Assembly: GCA_029688825.1 (NCBI GenBank)
Contig: JARUKX010000003.1
Location: forward strand, 1 to 64,000
DNA length: 64,000 bases
Reading direction: 5' to 3'
Origin: Haloarculaceae archaeon H-GB1-1
GTDB taxonomy: Archaea; Halobacteriota; Halobacteria; Halobacteriales; Haloarculaceae
A program made the position numbers and the translations under genes. Positions 32,876 to 42,825 of this stretch are shown here, piece after piece (within the stretch, counting starts at the first letter, position 1; every line of letters begins with the position of its first letter). The notes beneath the pieces were generated by a model. It had not been told where the DNA came from, searched no databases, and saw only the letters and a program-made list of their open reading frames with translations.

Positions 32876-34603
32876 ATGGCGACGCCGACGCAGATCGGAC
32901 TCGCGGTGTTGCCGCTCGCGACCATCGCGTTCTTGATGATCGGACGGTATTGGTCGGCCACGCGTGCGATGCCGGTCGCGTGGGTGGTCGCGGCCGCCGT
33001 CGGGTACCTCGGCTGGGGGATGTCGCCGACGTGGATCGTCGCGGCGTCGATCAACGGGGCCATCACGGCGTCGAACATCCTGTACATCGTCTTCGGGGCG
33101 ATTCTTGTCCTGTACACGCTCAAACAGACCGGAGCGTTCGACGTCATCAACGCGGGGTTCACGTCCATCAGCGACGACCGGCGCGTGCAGGTCGTCCTGC
33201 TCGTGTTCCTGATGGGGTCGTTCATCGAGGCCGCGGCCGGGTTCGGGACGCCGGCTGCCGTCGTCGGGCCGCTGCTGGTCGGGCTCGGATTCCCGCCGCT
33301 CGCGGCCGTCGTGGTGGCGCTGACGGGCAACCTGATGTCCATCACGTTCGGTGCCGTCGGAACGCCGCTCATCATCGGGCTGCAGGACATCTTCAGCTCC
33401 TCGGAGTCGATCTCCTCGGCCGTCGCCCAGCAGGGCATGACGATTCCCGAGTGGGTCGCGCAGATCGGCGTCTGGGCGGCAACCTACCACGTCATCGTGG
33501 GAATGTTGCTGCCGTTCATCGGCGTCGCCATGATGACCCGCTTCTTCGGCGAGGAGCGCTCCATCAAGCCCGCGCTCGAGGTACTGCCGCTGACGCTGTT
33601 CGCGTGGGCGTCGTTCGCCGTGCCGTACTACCTGACCGCGACCTTCCTCGGTCCGACCTTCCCCGGCCTCTTCGGCGCGCTCGGCGGGATGGTCATGACC
33701 GTCGGCGCACTCAAGGCGGGCTACTTCCACCCCGACGAAGAGTGGGACTTCGGCCCGGAATCGGAGTGGCCCGAACATTGGGTCGGCGACATCGCGCCCG
33801 GTGAGTCGACGTCTGGCGGGAACGCGACGGTCGCAGCCGACGGCGGCCACGTGACCGGTCACGGCCACTCGATGTCGCTCGTTCGCGCGTGGATTCCGTA
33901 CGCTGTGCTGGCGGGGCTGCTCGTCGTCACGCGGGTCGTCGGTCCGGTGAAGGACTTCGTGACCTCTCACCTCGTTCTGGAGTGGACCAACATCCTCGGC
34001 ACCTCCATGGGCAACAGCTTCGCGTTCCTGTACCTGCCCGGCGCGGTGTTCCTCGCCGTCCACCTGCTGACGATTCCGCTGCACGACATGGGCTCCCGAG
34101 AGATCAAGGCGGCGTGGTCGGAGACCATCGAGAAGCTCCTGCCCGCCGTGATGGCGCTGCTGTTCGCGGTCGCGACCGTGCAGATCATGATCCAGTCCGG
34201 CCAGACGCAGGGTATCGACAGCATGCTCGTCGTCCTCTCGGAGGCGACCGCCGACACCGCGGGCGGCATCTATCCGTTCTTCGCGGCCTTCGTCGGCGCG
34301 TTCGGTGCGTTCCTCGCCGGCTCGAACACGGTCAGCGACATCCTCTTCGGGACGTTCCAGTACAACGTTGCGACTGACCTCGACGTCTCGCGGACCGTCC
34401 TCGTCGGCGCGCAGGCCGTCGGCGGTGCCATCGGGAACCTCATCGCGGTCCACAACGTCGTCGCCGCGCTGGCGGTCGTCGGACTCGTCGGCGAGGAGGG
34501 TCGGGTGATCCGCCTCGAACTCATCCCGCTGGCGTACTACGGAGTGATGACGGGGCTCCTCGCACTCCTGTTCGCTTATGTGATTGCGCCCGGGACGTTC
34601 TAA
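32876..34603 (+). CDS. lctP: Lactate permease (LctP family)
   Basis: This 575-residue permease with about 13 helices carries family segments FIEAAAGFGTPAAVVGPLLV near residue 115, SITFGAVGTPLIIGL and AGSNTVSDILFGTFQYNVA. It imports L-/D-lactate or glycolate with H+. It is the first gene of a lactate operon, with five bases before the dehydrogenase gene. The start is chosen from the GGGAGGTG ribosome binding site. Confidence 0.93.
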   Translation: MATPTQIGLAVLPLATIAFLMIGRYWSATRAMPVAWVVAAAVGYLGWGMSPTWIVAASINGAITASNILYIVFGAILVLYTLKQTGAFDVINAGFTSISDDRRVQVVLLVFLMGSFIEAAAGFGTPAAVVGPLLVGLGFPPLAAVVVALTGNLMSITFGAVGTPLIIGLQDIFSSSESISSAVAQQGMTIPEWVAQIGVWAATYHVIVGMLLPFIGVAMMTRFFGEERSIKPALEVLPLTLFAWASFAVPYYLTATFLGPTFPGLFGALGGMVMTVGALKAGYFHPDEEWDFGPESEWPEHWVGDIAPGESTSGGNATVAADGGHVTGHGHSMSLVRAWIPYAVLAGLLVVTRVVGPVKDFVTSHLVLEWTNILGTSMGNSFAFLYLPGAVFLAVHLLTIPLHDMGSREIKAAWSETIEKLLPAVMALLFAVATVQIMIQSGQTQGIDSMLVVLSEATADTAGGIYPFFAAFVGAFGAFLAGSNTVSDILFGTFQYNVATDLDVSRTVLVGAQAVGGAIGNLIAVHNVVAALAVVGLVGEEGRVIRLELIPLAYYGVMTGLLALLFAYVIAPGTF

Positions 34604-34608
34604 GGACG

Positions 34609-37600
34609 ATGTCGAGACACGACTTTCGGGATGGGATCGGCCCGCCGCCTGCGGCAGAGCGGCGCGCCGACTACGATCACGTGGGGAACGGGGAATCGGC
34701 GTCCGAACTGGCGGCGTGGCTGCGCGATAGCGTCGACGGTGAGGTCCGTTTCGACGCCTACTCGCGGCAGTTGTACGCGACGGACGCCAGCATCTACGAG
34801 GTGACACCAGTGGGGGTGGTCTTCCCGCGATCGACCGCGGACGTGGCCACCGTCGTGTCCCACTGCGCGGAGCAGGACGTTCCCGTCCTCCCGCGCGGGG
34901 GTGGGACCAGCCTCGCCGGCCAGACCGTCAACGAGGCCGTCGTGCTCGACTTCACGCGGTACATGGACGCCGTCGTCGACGTGGCTCCGGGGGAGCGACG
35001 GGCGACGGCACAGGTGGGGACGACTCTCGGCGACCTCAACGACGACCTCGCCGAACACGCCCTGAAGTTCGCGCCGGACCCAGCGTGGGGGGACAAATCG
35101 GCCCTCGGTGGTGCCATCGGGAACAACTCGACGGGGGCACACTCCCTGCAGTACGGGAAGACGGACCACTACGTCGAGGAGTGCGAGGTCGTCCTCGCGG
35201 ACGGCACCGTGACCACGTTCGGGGAGGTCCACGTGGACGACCTCCGGGAGTTCGCCGACCGAGACGGCGTCGAAGGGCGCATCTACGCGGCCATCGCGGA
35301 CCTGCTCGACGAGCATCGCGACGAGATCGCCGCGGCCTACCCCGACCTCAAACGGAACGTGTCGGGGTACAACCTCGACCGACTCGTCGCCGAGGCTGAA
35401 GGGGAGTACGGCGACGAGGGAACGGTCAACCTCGCCAGCATCCTCGCGGGCAGCGAGGGGACGCTCGCCATCGTGACGGAAGCCACCGTCTCGCTGGAGT
35501 CCGTTCCCGAGACGAAATCGATGGCGCTGCTGTGCTACGACGACCTCGTGGAAGCGATGGCCGACGTGGCTCCGATCCTCGAACACGACCCGGCAGCGGT
35601 CGAGGTGCTGGACGACACGATGCTCGACCTCGCGCGCGAGACCGCGGAGTTCGCGGACGTCGCCTCGATGTTGCCCGACGGGACTCGGGCGACGCTCATC
35701 GTGGAGTTCTACGCCGACAACGACGACGACGGGCGCGCGGCCGTCGACCGCCTGATCGCGGACCGCCTCGACGGCGAGGCCGACGTGACCGAGGCGGCCA
35801 TCACGGCCTTCGACGTCCTCGAGGCTCACGAACCCGACGAGCGGGCGACGTTCTGGAAGCTCCGGAAGTCCGGACTGCCCATCCTGCTCTCGCGAACGAG
35901 CGACGCGAAGCACATCGCGTTCCTCGAAGACACGGCGGTCCCGCCAAAGAACCTCCCTGGGTTCGTCTCGGACTTCCAGACCGTCCTCGACGACCACGAC
36001 ACGTTCGCGTCGTTCTACGCCCACGCTGGCCCGGGCGTGTTGCACATCCGCCCGCTGGTGAACACGAAGACGGTCGCGGGCGTCGACCAGATGGTGTCCA
36101 TCGCCGACGCCGTGACCGACCTCGTCGTCGAGTACGGCGGCAGCGTCTCGGGGGAGCACGGGGACGGACGGGCACGGACGTGCTGGAACGAGAAGCTCTA
36201 CGGGACGGACGTGTGGGAGGTCTTCCGCGACCTCAAGACCGCATTCGACCCGCAGTGGCTGTTGAACCCCGGGCAGGTCGTCGGGGCCGACGACGCAGCC
36301 ATCGAGGCGGGCGACGCCCCGCCGCGGGCCGCCACCGTCGACATGGCGACGAACCTCCGATTCGACCCCGACTACGAGTTCGAACAGTCTCCCAGTGCGA
36401 CGCTGGACTGGGACATCGAGAACGGCATGCAGGGGATGGTGGAACTCTGTCACGGCTGCGGCGGCTGTCGCGGGCCACAGGAGACCACGGGCGGCGTGAT
36501 GTGCCCGACCTACCGCGCGGCCGACGAGGAGATCACGGCCACGCGCGGTCGTGCCAACATGCTCCGGCAGGCCATGAGCGGTGACCTCCCCGACGACCCC
36601 ACGGACGAGGAATTCGTTTCGGAGGTGATGGACCTCTGTATCGGCTGCAAGGGTTGTGCCCACGACTGTCCCAGCGGCGTCGACATGGCGAAGCTGAAAG
36701 CCGAGGTCACCCACGCACACCACCAGGAGCACGGCATCTCGCTCCGGGACCGCGTGTTCGCGAACGTCAGCACGCTGTTCGACCTCGGCAGTCGGGTCGC
36801 GCCGCTGACCAACGCGCTGGCGTCGCTTCCCGGCGGTGACGTGCTGCTGGAGAAGACGCTCGGTATCGCTCGCGAGCGGGACCTTCCCACGCTGCACGGG
36901 GAGACGTTCGTCGACTGGTTCGCGTCCCGTCGGGCGCGGGTCGACGCCGCGGACGCCGACCGCTCGGTCGTGCTGTTCCCGGACGCGTACACGAACTACG
37001 CCCATCCCGAAGTCGGGAAGGCGGCCGTCAGGGTGCTCGAAGCCGCTGGGGTCCACGTCACGGTACCCGACGACCTCACCGACAGCGGCCGACCCGCCTT
37101 CTCGAAGGGGATGCTCGACCACGCGCGAGCGACCGCCGAGGAGAACGTCGCGGCGCTGCTCCCCGACGTGGAGGCCGGCCGCGACGTGGTGTTCGTCGAA
37201 CCCTCCGACGCCGTGATGGTCCAGTCGGACTACCTCGACCTGCTCGGTCACGACGACGACGGGGCGACGACGCTCGCCGCGAACGCCTACGGGTTCTGCG
37301 AGTACCTCGACCGCCACGACATCGATCGGCAGGTCGACTGGGAAGCCCCCGACGAATCGCTGACCTACCACGGCCACTGCCACCAGAAGGCGACGAAGAA
37401 GGACCACCACGCCGTCGGCGTCCTCAGACGCGCCGGCTACGCGGTCGACCCGCTCGACTCCGGGTGCTGTGGCATGGCAGGTAGCTTCGGCTACGAGGCC
37501 GAGCACTACTCGCTCAGCACGGCCATCGCGGACATCCTCTACGACCAGGTGGCCGAGAGCCGCGGCGAGACAGTCGTCGCACCGGGGGCGTCCTGCCGCA

Positions 37601-37692
37601 CCCAACTCGGAGACGGCCCCGTCGACGAGACACCACCACACCCCGCAGAACGACTCGCAGACGCGCTTCCGACGGACCACTGGAGCACGTAA
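34609..37692 (+). CDS. FAD-linked oxidase fused to Fe-S/CCG domains (D-lactate dehydrogenase type)
   Basis: This 1027-residue fusion has an N-terminal FAD_binding_4 domain (LPRGGGTSLAGQTVNEAVV near residue 90), the FAD-oxidase C domain, two 4Fe-4S motifs (CHGCGGC near residue 613 and CIGCKGCAHDC near 676), and a CCG-type domain (YHGHCHQKA; GCCGMAGSFG near 950). This layout corresponds to membrane-associated D-lactate or glycolate dehydrogenases that pass electrons to quinone. Linkage to LctP makes D-lactate likely. All motifs look intact. Confidence 0.88.
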   Translation: MSRHDFRDGIGPPPAAERRADYDHVGNGESASELAAWLRDSVDGEVRFDAYSRQLYATDASIYEVTPVGVVFPRSTADVATVVSHCAEQDVPVLPRGGGTSLAGQTVNEAVVLDFTRYMDAVVDVAPGERRATAQVGTTLGDLNDDLAEHALKFAPDPAWGDKSALGGAIGNNSTGAHSLQYGKTDHYVEECEVVLADGTVTTFGEVHVDDLREFADRDGVEGRIYAAIADLLDEHRDEIAAAYPDLKRNVSGYNLDRLVAEAEGEYGDEGTVNLASILAGSEGTLAIVTEATVSLESVPETKSMALLCYDDLVEAMADVAPILEHDPAAVEVLDDTMLDLARETAEFADVASMLPDGTRATLIVEFYADNDDDGRAAVDRLIADRLDGEADVTEAAITAFDVLEAHEPDERATFWKLRKSGLPILLSRTSDAKHIAFLEDTAVPPKNLPGFVSDFQTVLDDHDTFASFYAHAGPGVLHIRPLVNTKTVAGVDQMVSIADAVTDLVVEYGGSVSGEHGDGRARTCWNEKLYGTDVWEVFRDLKTAFDPQWLLNPGQVVGADDAAIEAGDAPPRAATVDMATNLRFDPDYEFEQSPSATLDWDIENGMQGMVELCHGCGGCRGPQETTGGVMCPTYRAADEEITATRGRANMLRQAMSGDLPDDPTDEEFVSEVMDLCIGCKGCAHDCPSGVDMAKLKAEVTHAHHQEHGISLRDRVFANVSTLFDLGSRVAPLTNALASLPGGDVLLEKTLGIARERDLPTLHGETFVDWFASRRARVDAADADRSVVLFPDAYTNYAHPEVGKAAVRVLEAAGVHVTVPDDLTDSGRPAFSKGMLDHARATAEENVAALLPDVEAGRDVVFVEPSDAVMVQSDYLDLLGHDDDGATTLAANAYGFCEYLDRHDIDRQVDWEAPDESLTYHGHCHQKATKKDHHAVGVLRRAGYAVDPLDSGCCGMAGSFGYEAEHYSLSTAIADILYDQVAESRGETVVAPGASCRTQLGDGPVDETPPHPAERLADALPTDHWST

Positions 37693-37693
37693 C

Positions 37694-38209
37694 ATGTCAC
37701 CAGCACACGAACGATCGACGATGGACCGCTTCACCGAGCGGCTCGCGGACTTCGACGTATCGTACACGCTGACCGCACCGGACGACGTCGCGGCGGCTAT
37801 CGAGGACGTGACGACCCAGCCGGCGATCGGCGTCGAGCTCCCCGACGGACTCGGCGACCTGCCGGAGTCCGTCGAGACGGACCCGTCGCCCGCGGAACTC
37901 CGGGAGGCCAGCACCGGCGTGACCGAAGCGCGACTCGGCATCGCTGACTACGGGAGCCTCGTCCTTCCGACCACGGCCGACGGCGTCGAGCCAATCAGCC
38001 TGTTTCCCGAACACCACGTCGGCGTCGTCTCCTCCGAAGACGTCGTTCCGGGGATGGCCGACGCGCTGGCCGACCTCGGCGAGTGTTTCCGCGACGCGTC
38101 CGGGAGCGCCGTCGTCGCGACCGGTCCCAGCGCGACCGCCGACATGGGCGCGCTCGTGAAGGGTGCGCACGGACCGAAGACCGTCCACGCCATCATCGTC
38201 GAACCATGA
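37694..38209 (+). CDS. lutC: LutC/LldG-type LUD-domain protein
   Basis: This 171-residue LUD-domain protein (TGVTEARLGIADYGSLVLP, FPEHHVGVVSSEDVVPGM, GPSATADMGALVKGAHGP) is the small subunit of the LutABC L-lactate oxidase complex. Its TGA overlaps the next gene's ATG (ATGA). Confidence 0.9.
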   Translation: MSPAHERSTMDRFTERLADFDVSYTLTAPDDVAAAIEDVTTQPAIGVELPDGLGDLPESVETDPSPAELREASTGVTEARLGIADYGSLVLPTTADGVEPISLFPEHHVGVVSSEDVVPGMADALADLGECFRDASGSAVVATGPSATADMGALVKGAHGPKTVHAIIVEP

Positions 38210-40392
38210 CCGGGAACGCACGCACGACCAAGGCCGAGCACATCCGCCACCTGCTGGAGACCGAGGGCGACGCTGTCGCGGCGAACACGCAGGGCTTCAA
38301 CGACGGTCGCTACGAGTCGGTGGCCGACCTCGAGGACTACGAGGCGCTGAAGGAGGAGGCACGAGCCATCAAGGAGGACGCCATCGAGCGACTGCCGGAC
38401 CTCGTCGACGAGCTTCGCGAGGCGGTCGAGGAGAACGGGGGGACGCTCTATCTCGCCGACGACGCCGCCGACGCGAACCGCTACGTCCGCGACGTGGTCG
38501 CCGACGTCGACGGCGACAGCGTGGTCAAGAGCAAGTCCATGACCACCGAGGAACTGGAACTGAACGACGCCCTCGAAGCAGACGACGTCGAGGTCGTCGA
38601 GACCGACCTCGGAGAGTGGGTGTTGCAGGTGGCCGACGAGGCACCGAGCCACATCGTCGCGCCGGCAATCCACAAGTCACGCGAGAGCATCGCGGAGCTG
38701 TTCACGGAGGTGTTCGACCCCGACGAGGACCTCGAAACCGCCGCGGACCTGACGATGTTCGCCCGTCGAAAGCTCGCCGAGAAGATCGTCGACGCGGACG
38801 TGGGCGTCACCGGGGCGAACTTCGTCACCGCCGACTCGGGGACGATGGCACTCGTGACGAGCGAGGGCAACGCCCGGAAGACCGTCACCGCGACGGACAC
38901 GCACGTCGCCGTCGCCGGCGTCGAGAAGGTGATCCCGAGCGTCGAGGACCTCGCACCCTTCGTCGAACTCATCGGCCGGTCCGGGACCGGGCAGGACATC
39001 ACCTCCTACGTCTCGCTGCTGACGCCGCCGGTCGGGTCGCCGACGCTGGACTTCGACGCCGACGAGACCGGACCCGCTGCGGACCGCGAGTTCCACCTCG
39101 TCCTCGTCGACAACGGGCGCATGGACATGCGCGAGGACGACGACCTGCGGGAGACGCTGTACTGCATCCGGTGTTCGGCGTGCTCGAACTCCTGTGCGAA
39201 CTTCCAGCAGGTCGGCGGCCACGCCTTCGGCGGCGAGACCTACTCCGGCGGCATCGCCACCGGCTGGGAGGCCGGTATCGAGGGCCTCGACGTCGCCGCG
39301 GAGTTCAACGACCTCTGTACGGGCTGTTCGCGCTGCGTGAACGCCTGCCCGGTCGGCATCGACATCCCGTGGATCAACACCGTCGTCCGCGACCGCGTCA
39401 ACCGCGGGGAAGACGCCGAGTTCGACTGGCTCGTCGACGGACTCGTGCCCGACGCCGAGCCGGCCGGACTCGACCCCCAGAAGCGGCTGTTCGGCAACTT
39501 CTCGACGCTCGCCAAACTGGGGAGCGCGACGGCACCGGTGTCGAACTGGCTGTCCGACCTGTCGGTCTCCCGCGGACTCATGGAGCGGTTCGTCGGCGTC
39601 GACCGCCGACGTGACCTGCCCACGTTCCAGCGCGAGACGCTCCGCGAGTGGGCGGCCGACCGGCCGCCGGTCCGGAACCCCGACCGTCAGGTCGTCCTGT
39701 TCCCGGACCTCTACACCAACCACGTCCAGGTGGAGCGCGGCAAGGCGGCCGTCCGGGCGCTCGAAGCCCTCGGCGTGGCCGTCCGGCTGCCCGACGTGAC
39801 TGCGAGCGGTCGCGCCCCGCTCTCACAGGGCATGCTCGCCACCGCGCGCGAACACGCGACCGACGTCGCCGACGCGCTCGTCCCGCACGTCGAGGCCGGC
39901 CGCGACGTGGTCGTCGTCGAACCGAGCGACTACGCGCTGTTCCAGCGCGAGTACGAGCGGCTGCTCGACGAGGACCGCTACGAGACGCTCGCGGACGGCA
40001 GCTACGAGGTGTTCGAGTACGTCTACGGCCTGCTCGCCAACGGTGCGGACGCGGACGCACTCGCGGACGGATCTGGAGAGCGAGTCGCGTACCACAGCCA
40101 CTGCCAGCAGCGGACGCTGGGCGTCGAGACCTACACCGAAGCGGTCCTCGACGACCTCGGCTTCGACGTCGTCACCTCCGACGTCGAGTGCTGCGGGATG
40201 GCCGGCAGCTTCGGCTACAAACGGGAGTACTACGACGTCAGTATGGCCGTCGGCGAGGACCTCGCCACGCAGTTCTCGACCGACGAGACCGTCGATCGAA
40301 CGGTCGTCGCAAGCGGGACCTCGTGTCTCGAACAACTGGACGACCTGCTGGCGCGACCGTCGAAACACCCCATCGAACTCGTCGCGCCATAG
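38206..40392 (+). CDS. lutB: LutB-LutA fusion: L-lactate oxidation Fe-S protein
   Basis: This 728-residue protein combines a LUD domain (about residues 60-290) and two 4Fe-4S clusters (CIRCSACSNSC near 320, CTGCSRCVNACP near 370) as in LutB. It continues with a CCG domain (YHSHCQQRT; ECCGMAGSFGYK near 661) that is a separate protein, LutA, in Bacillus. A single polypeptide therefore supplies both. With LutC it should oxidise L-lactate to pyruvate. The start at 38206 overlaps lutC by four bases; the longer open frame from 38083 lies inside lutC. Confidence 0.9.
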   Translation: MTGNARTTKAEHIRHLLETEGDAVAANTQGFNDGRYESVADLEDYEALKEEARAIKEDAIERLPDLVDELREAVEENGGTLYLADDAADANRYVRDVVADVDGDSVVKSKSMTTEELELNDALEADDVEVVETDLGEWVLQVADEAPSHIVAPAIHKSRESIAELFTEVFDPDEDLETAADLTMFARRKLAEKIVDADVGVTGANFVTADSGTMALVTSEGNARKTVTATDTHVAVAGVEKVIPSVEDLAPFVELIGRSGTGQDITSYVSLLTPPVGSPTLDFDADETGPAADREFHLVLVDNGRMDMREDDDLRETLYCIRCSACSNSCANFQQVGGHAFGGETYSGGIATGWEAGIEGLDVAAEFNDLCTGCSRCVNACPVGIDIPWINTVVRDRVNRGEDAEFDWLVDGLVPDAEPAGLDPQKRLFGNFSTLAKLGSATAPVSNWLSDLSVSRGLMERFVGVDRRRDLPTFQRETLREWAADRPPVRNPDRQVVLFPDLYTNHVQVERGKAAVRALEALGVAVRLPDVTASGRAPLSQGMLATAREHATDVADALVPHVEAGRDVVVVEPSDYALFQREYERLLDEDRYETLADGSYEVFEYVYGLLANGADADALADGSGERVAYHSHCQQRTLGVETYTEAVLDDLGFDVVTSDVECCGMAGSFGYKREYYDVSMAVGEDLATQFSTDETVDRTVVASGTSCLEQLDDLLARPSKHPIELVAP

Positions 40393-40429
40393 CGCGGCGT
40401 CTGCGTCTCCTTTTCTTCGACCCGTCGAT

Positions 40430-42175
40430 TCAGGAGAACAGCCCTCGGCCCGCGTCGGCTCCGTCGACCGTCCCCCTGCTCGCGAGCTTGGCCGTCGTCA
40501 CGCGGTACATCACGTACGCCTGCACCGCCCCGTAGGCGAGCCAGAGCCCGAGGCCGGCGAGGCCGCTTCCGACGACGTCGGCGGTGACGGCGAAGGACGC
40601 CAGCCCGAGTCGCGACTGAAGGACCGTCCCGACGAGCAGGACGCTGAAGTACCCGAAGAAGGCCGCCGCGAACCACATCGACACCACACGACCCCACCCC
40701 GGCATCGTGTGTTCCGGCAGTCGCAGGGCGTTGAGCAGTTGCACGACGACGATGTACGGCCACATCATCAGGCCCGACGACGCCGCCCCGAGGACGAGCA
40801 GATTGAACGGGTCGAGGTCGATGGGCAGCGCGAGGATGAGGACGCCCCAGCCACAGAAGACCGTCAACAGTCCCCAGAACAGCTGGGAGAGGCCCCAGCC
40901 GGCGTCGCGGCCGTACAGCTCGTAGATGACGTCCGAACTATTCCTGACGAACGACTCGATGATGGCGTACTCCGTCGTGAACAGCGCCAGAAACAGCGTC
41001 ACGTAGATGAGACGCCCCGCAATCGGGCCGACCGCCGGTGCGATCCCGACGAGCCACATGTCGACGGCGCTCATGGCCGTCCCCGGCGCGTGCGTGACGG
41101 CGATCGTCACCATCGCCGTCGTGACGACGACGAGGCCGACGGCGAACGTCAGGAGGTGCTCGAGCTGCGTGACGCTCCACCAGGCGCGCCAGCGCTCCAG
41201 ATTGGGCGACTCGGGCACGAACGAGAAGCCGTCCTCGTGGACCGTCTCCGGCTCGTCGCCCGCGAAGGGATTCTTGATGCGACCCTGATAGCGGCCCATC
41301 CCGTACCCCTTCTCGCGTACCCAGAGGCTCTGAGAGAGGTTCAGGTAGCCGCCGGCACCCGCGTACGCGACCGCACCGAGCAGCACCCCGACCATCGCGA
41401 CCGGCGGTCGGTCGCCGACCCCGGCGAGGCTGCCGGGAATGCCACCCAGTTCGGTCGCCGAGCCGACGAGCGCGAACAGGACGAGCGCCAACCCCAGCGA
41501 CAGCAGGATCAGCAACAGCTGGAACTGCTCGACGACGTTGTACATCAGCGGCGTCAGCTGGTAGGTCAGCCAGATGAACACCATCAGGGCGATGCCCAGT
41601 ACCCGCCAGCCGTCGACGGTGAGCCCGACGAACTGGTAGGTACCCAGCGACAGCCCCGCGGCCCCGACCTTCGCGGCGTTCGCCGCCCAGCCCGGCCAGC
41701 CGAGGCTCGCGAACCCGCCGAGCATGAACGCCAGCGGCACGACCGGATGCAGTCGCTCCATCGCCCGGAAGATGGTCTCGCCCGTCGCCAGCGTCCATCG
41801 CTGTATCTCCGTGTTCACGACGAACTGGACGAACACGCCGACGAGGAAGATCCAGTACAGCGCCCAGCCGTACTGGGCCACCAGCTGCGGCCAGAACAGC
41901 GTCTCGCCGCTCCCCAGCGACGCGCCGAGCATGATGGCGCTCGGGCCGACGACGTACTTCAGTCGCGGGACCTTCGGCAGATCCAGTAGTCTGAACTCGC
42001 CGCCCGTTCCCGACTCCGGATGCGCCTCGTCGTCGGCCTCGGCGACGGGCAGATTGTCGTACGCCACCGGCGTGTACCGCGACGTCGGATAGTCGAACTC
42101 GTCGGCCGACGCGTACACCATCGAGGCACCGGACTTCTCGTGCCCGCTCTCTTCGCGCTCGGCGTCACGACTCAC
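40430..42175 (-). CDS. Divergent Nramp-like transporter
   Basis: This 581-residue protein has about 12 helices and an 80-residue acidic N-terminus. The first helix (GPSAIMLGASLGSGETLFWP) aligns with the Nramp TM1 motif, but the metal-binding DPGN is replaced by GSGE, so it probably does not carry Mn2+/Fe2+ in the classical way. Being convergent with lut genes and downstream of the likely lactate regulator, it may carry an organic acid or a cation needed for its use; this is inference. Confidence 0.75.
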   Translation of the reverse strand: MSRDAEREESGHEKSGASMVYASADEFDYPTSRYTPVAYDNLPVAEADDEAHPESGTGGEFRLLDLPKVPRLKYVVGPSAIMLGASLGSGETLFWPQLVAQYGWALYWIFLVGVFVQFVVNTEIQRWTLATGETIFRAMERLHPVVPLAFMLGGFASLGWPGWAANAAKVGAAGLSLGTYQFVGLTVDGWRVLGIALMVFIWLTYQLTPLMYNVVEQFQLLLILLSLGLALVLFALVGSATELGGIPGSLAGVGDRPPVAMVGVLLGAVAYAGAGGYLNLSQSLWVREKGYGMGRYQGRIKNPFAGDEPETVHEDGFSFVPESPNLERWRAWWSVTQLEHLLTFAVGLVVVTTAMVTIAVTHAPGTAMSAVDMWLVGIAPAVGPIAGRLIYVTLFLALFTTEYAIIESFVRNSSDVIYELYGRDAGWGLSQLFWGLLTVFCGWGVLILALPIDLDPFNLLVLGAASSGLMMWPYIVVVQLLNALRLPEHTMPGWGRVVSMWFAAAFFGYFSVLLVGTVLQSRLGLASFAVTADVVGSGLAGLGLWLAYGAVQAYVMYRVTTAKLASRGTVDGADAGRGLFS

Positions 42176-42235
42176 GTTGGTCCTCCCTCTGTCCCCCGTT
42201 CGATAGCCGTTTCGGTCCCCTCGCGTCGCATTCGG

Positions 42236-42799
42236 TCACCCTCCGACGTAGTGCCACGTGTGCTCTCTGTCCTCGGCGATGTCCACGTTCGGCAGGTCCT
42301 TCAGGGCCGGTTTGATGACGTCCCACCACTTGTCCGCCGTCGCGTACCCGGCCGGATACTCCGGGAACACTTCGTCGAGGAACTCCGTCGTCGTGACGTT
42401 TGGATTCGAACTCAGGTAGTCGTAGGCCGCGCGCAACGCCTCCCGACGACGTTTCAGCGTCTCACCCGACCCCGGAAGGTCCGCCCGCTCGATCTCGGTC
42501 TCCACGGCCGGTTCGCGCGACGGCTCTCGCGTCGGAGCGGGCTCCTCGACGACGGCGTCGAACGGCATCCACCAGACCCGTCCCCGAGCGCCAACCTTCC
42601 GCGTCTCCAGGTCGCCCGCCTCGACGAGGTCGTTCAGCTTGTTGTGGGCCGTCCGCCGCGAACACCCCAGTGCGTCCATCACGTCGTTCGCCGTCAGGGG
42701 CCGCGCCGGGTCGGTGCGCGTCCTGAAGACCGCGAGAACCGCTTCGAGGGTGAACTTACCCGTCGACTCGGACTCCTCCCCGGACGCTGCGTCTCCCAT
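42236..42799 (-). CDS. HTH regulator, probable controller of the lactate cluster
   Basis: This 187-residue protein has an N-terminal winged helix (LTANDVMDALGCSRRTAHNKL followed by a basic wing VGARGRVWW) and a C-terminal domain (LKRRREALRAAYDYLSSNPN) with no known family to me. An 18-base palindrome lies between its TATA box and start, indicating autoregulation, and a near-copy precedes the lactate permease. It is followed at 60 bases by the Nramp-like gene on the same strand, probably one transcript. Confidence 0.8.
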   Translation of the reverse strand: MGDAASGEESESTGKFTLEAVLAVFRTRTDPARPLTANDVMDALGCSRRTAHNKLNDLVEAGDLETRKVGARGRVWWMPFDAVVEEPAPTREPSREPAVETEIERADLPGSGETLKRRREALRAAYDYLSSNPNVTTTEFLDEVFPEYPAGYATADKWWDVIKPALKDLPNVDIAEDREHTWHYVGG

Positions 42800-42807
42800 A
42801 GTCCAGC

Positions 42808-42825
42808 ATTACACTCGTGTGTAAT
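42808..42825. promoter_or_regulatory. Autoregulatory operator of the HTH regulator
   Basis: ATTACAC-TCGT-GTGTAAT, perfect seven-base arms, eight bases upstream of the regulator ATG. It overlaps the end of a minus-strand TATA-like GATACATT. A near-copy lies at 32559. Confidence 0.7.

Noticed and set aside
34600-37941. An 1113-codon minus-strand frame opposite the D-lactate dehydrogenase-type gene
   Set aside because: Pure shadow of the FAD/Fe-S protein, with no recognisable domain.
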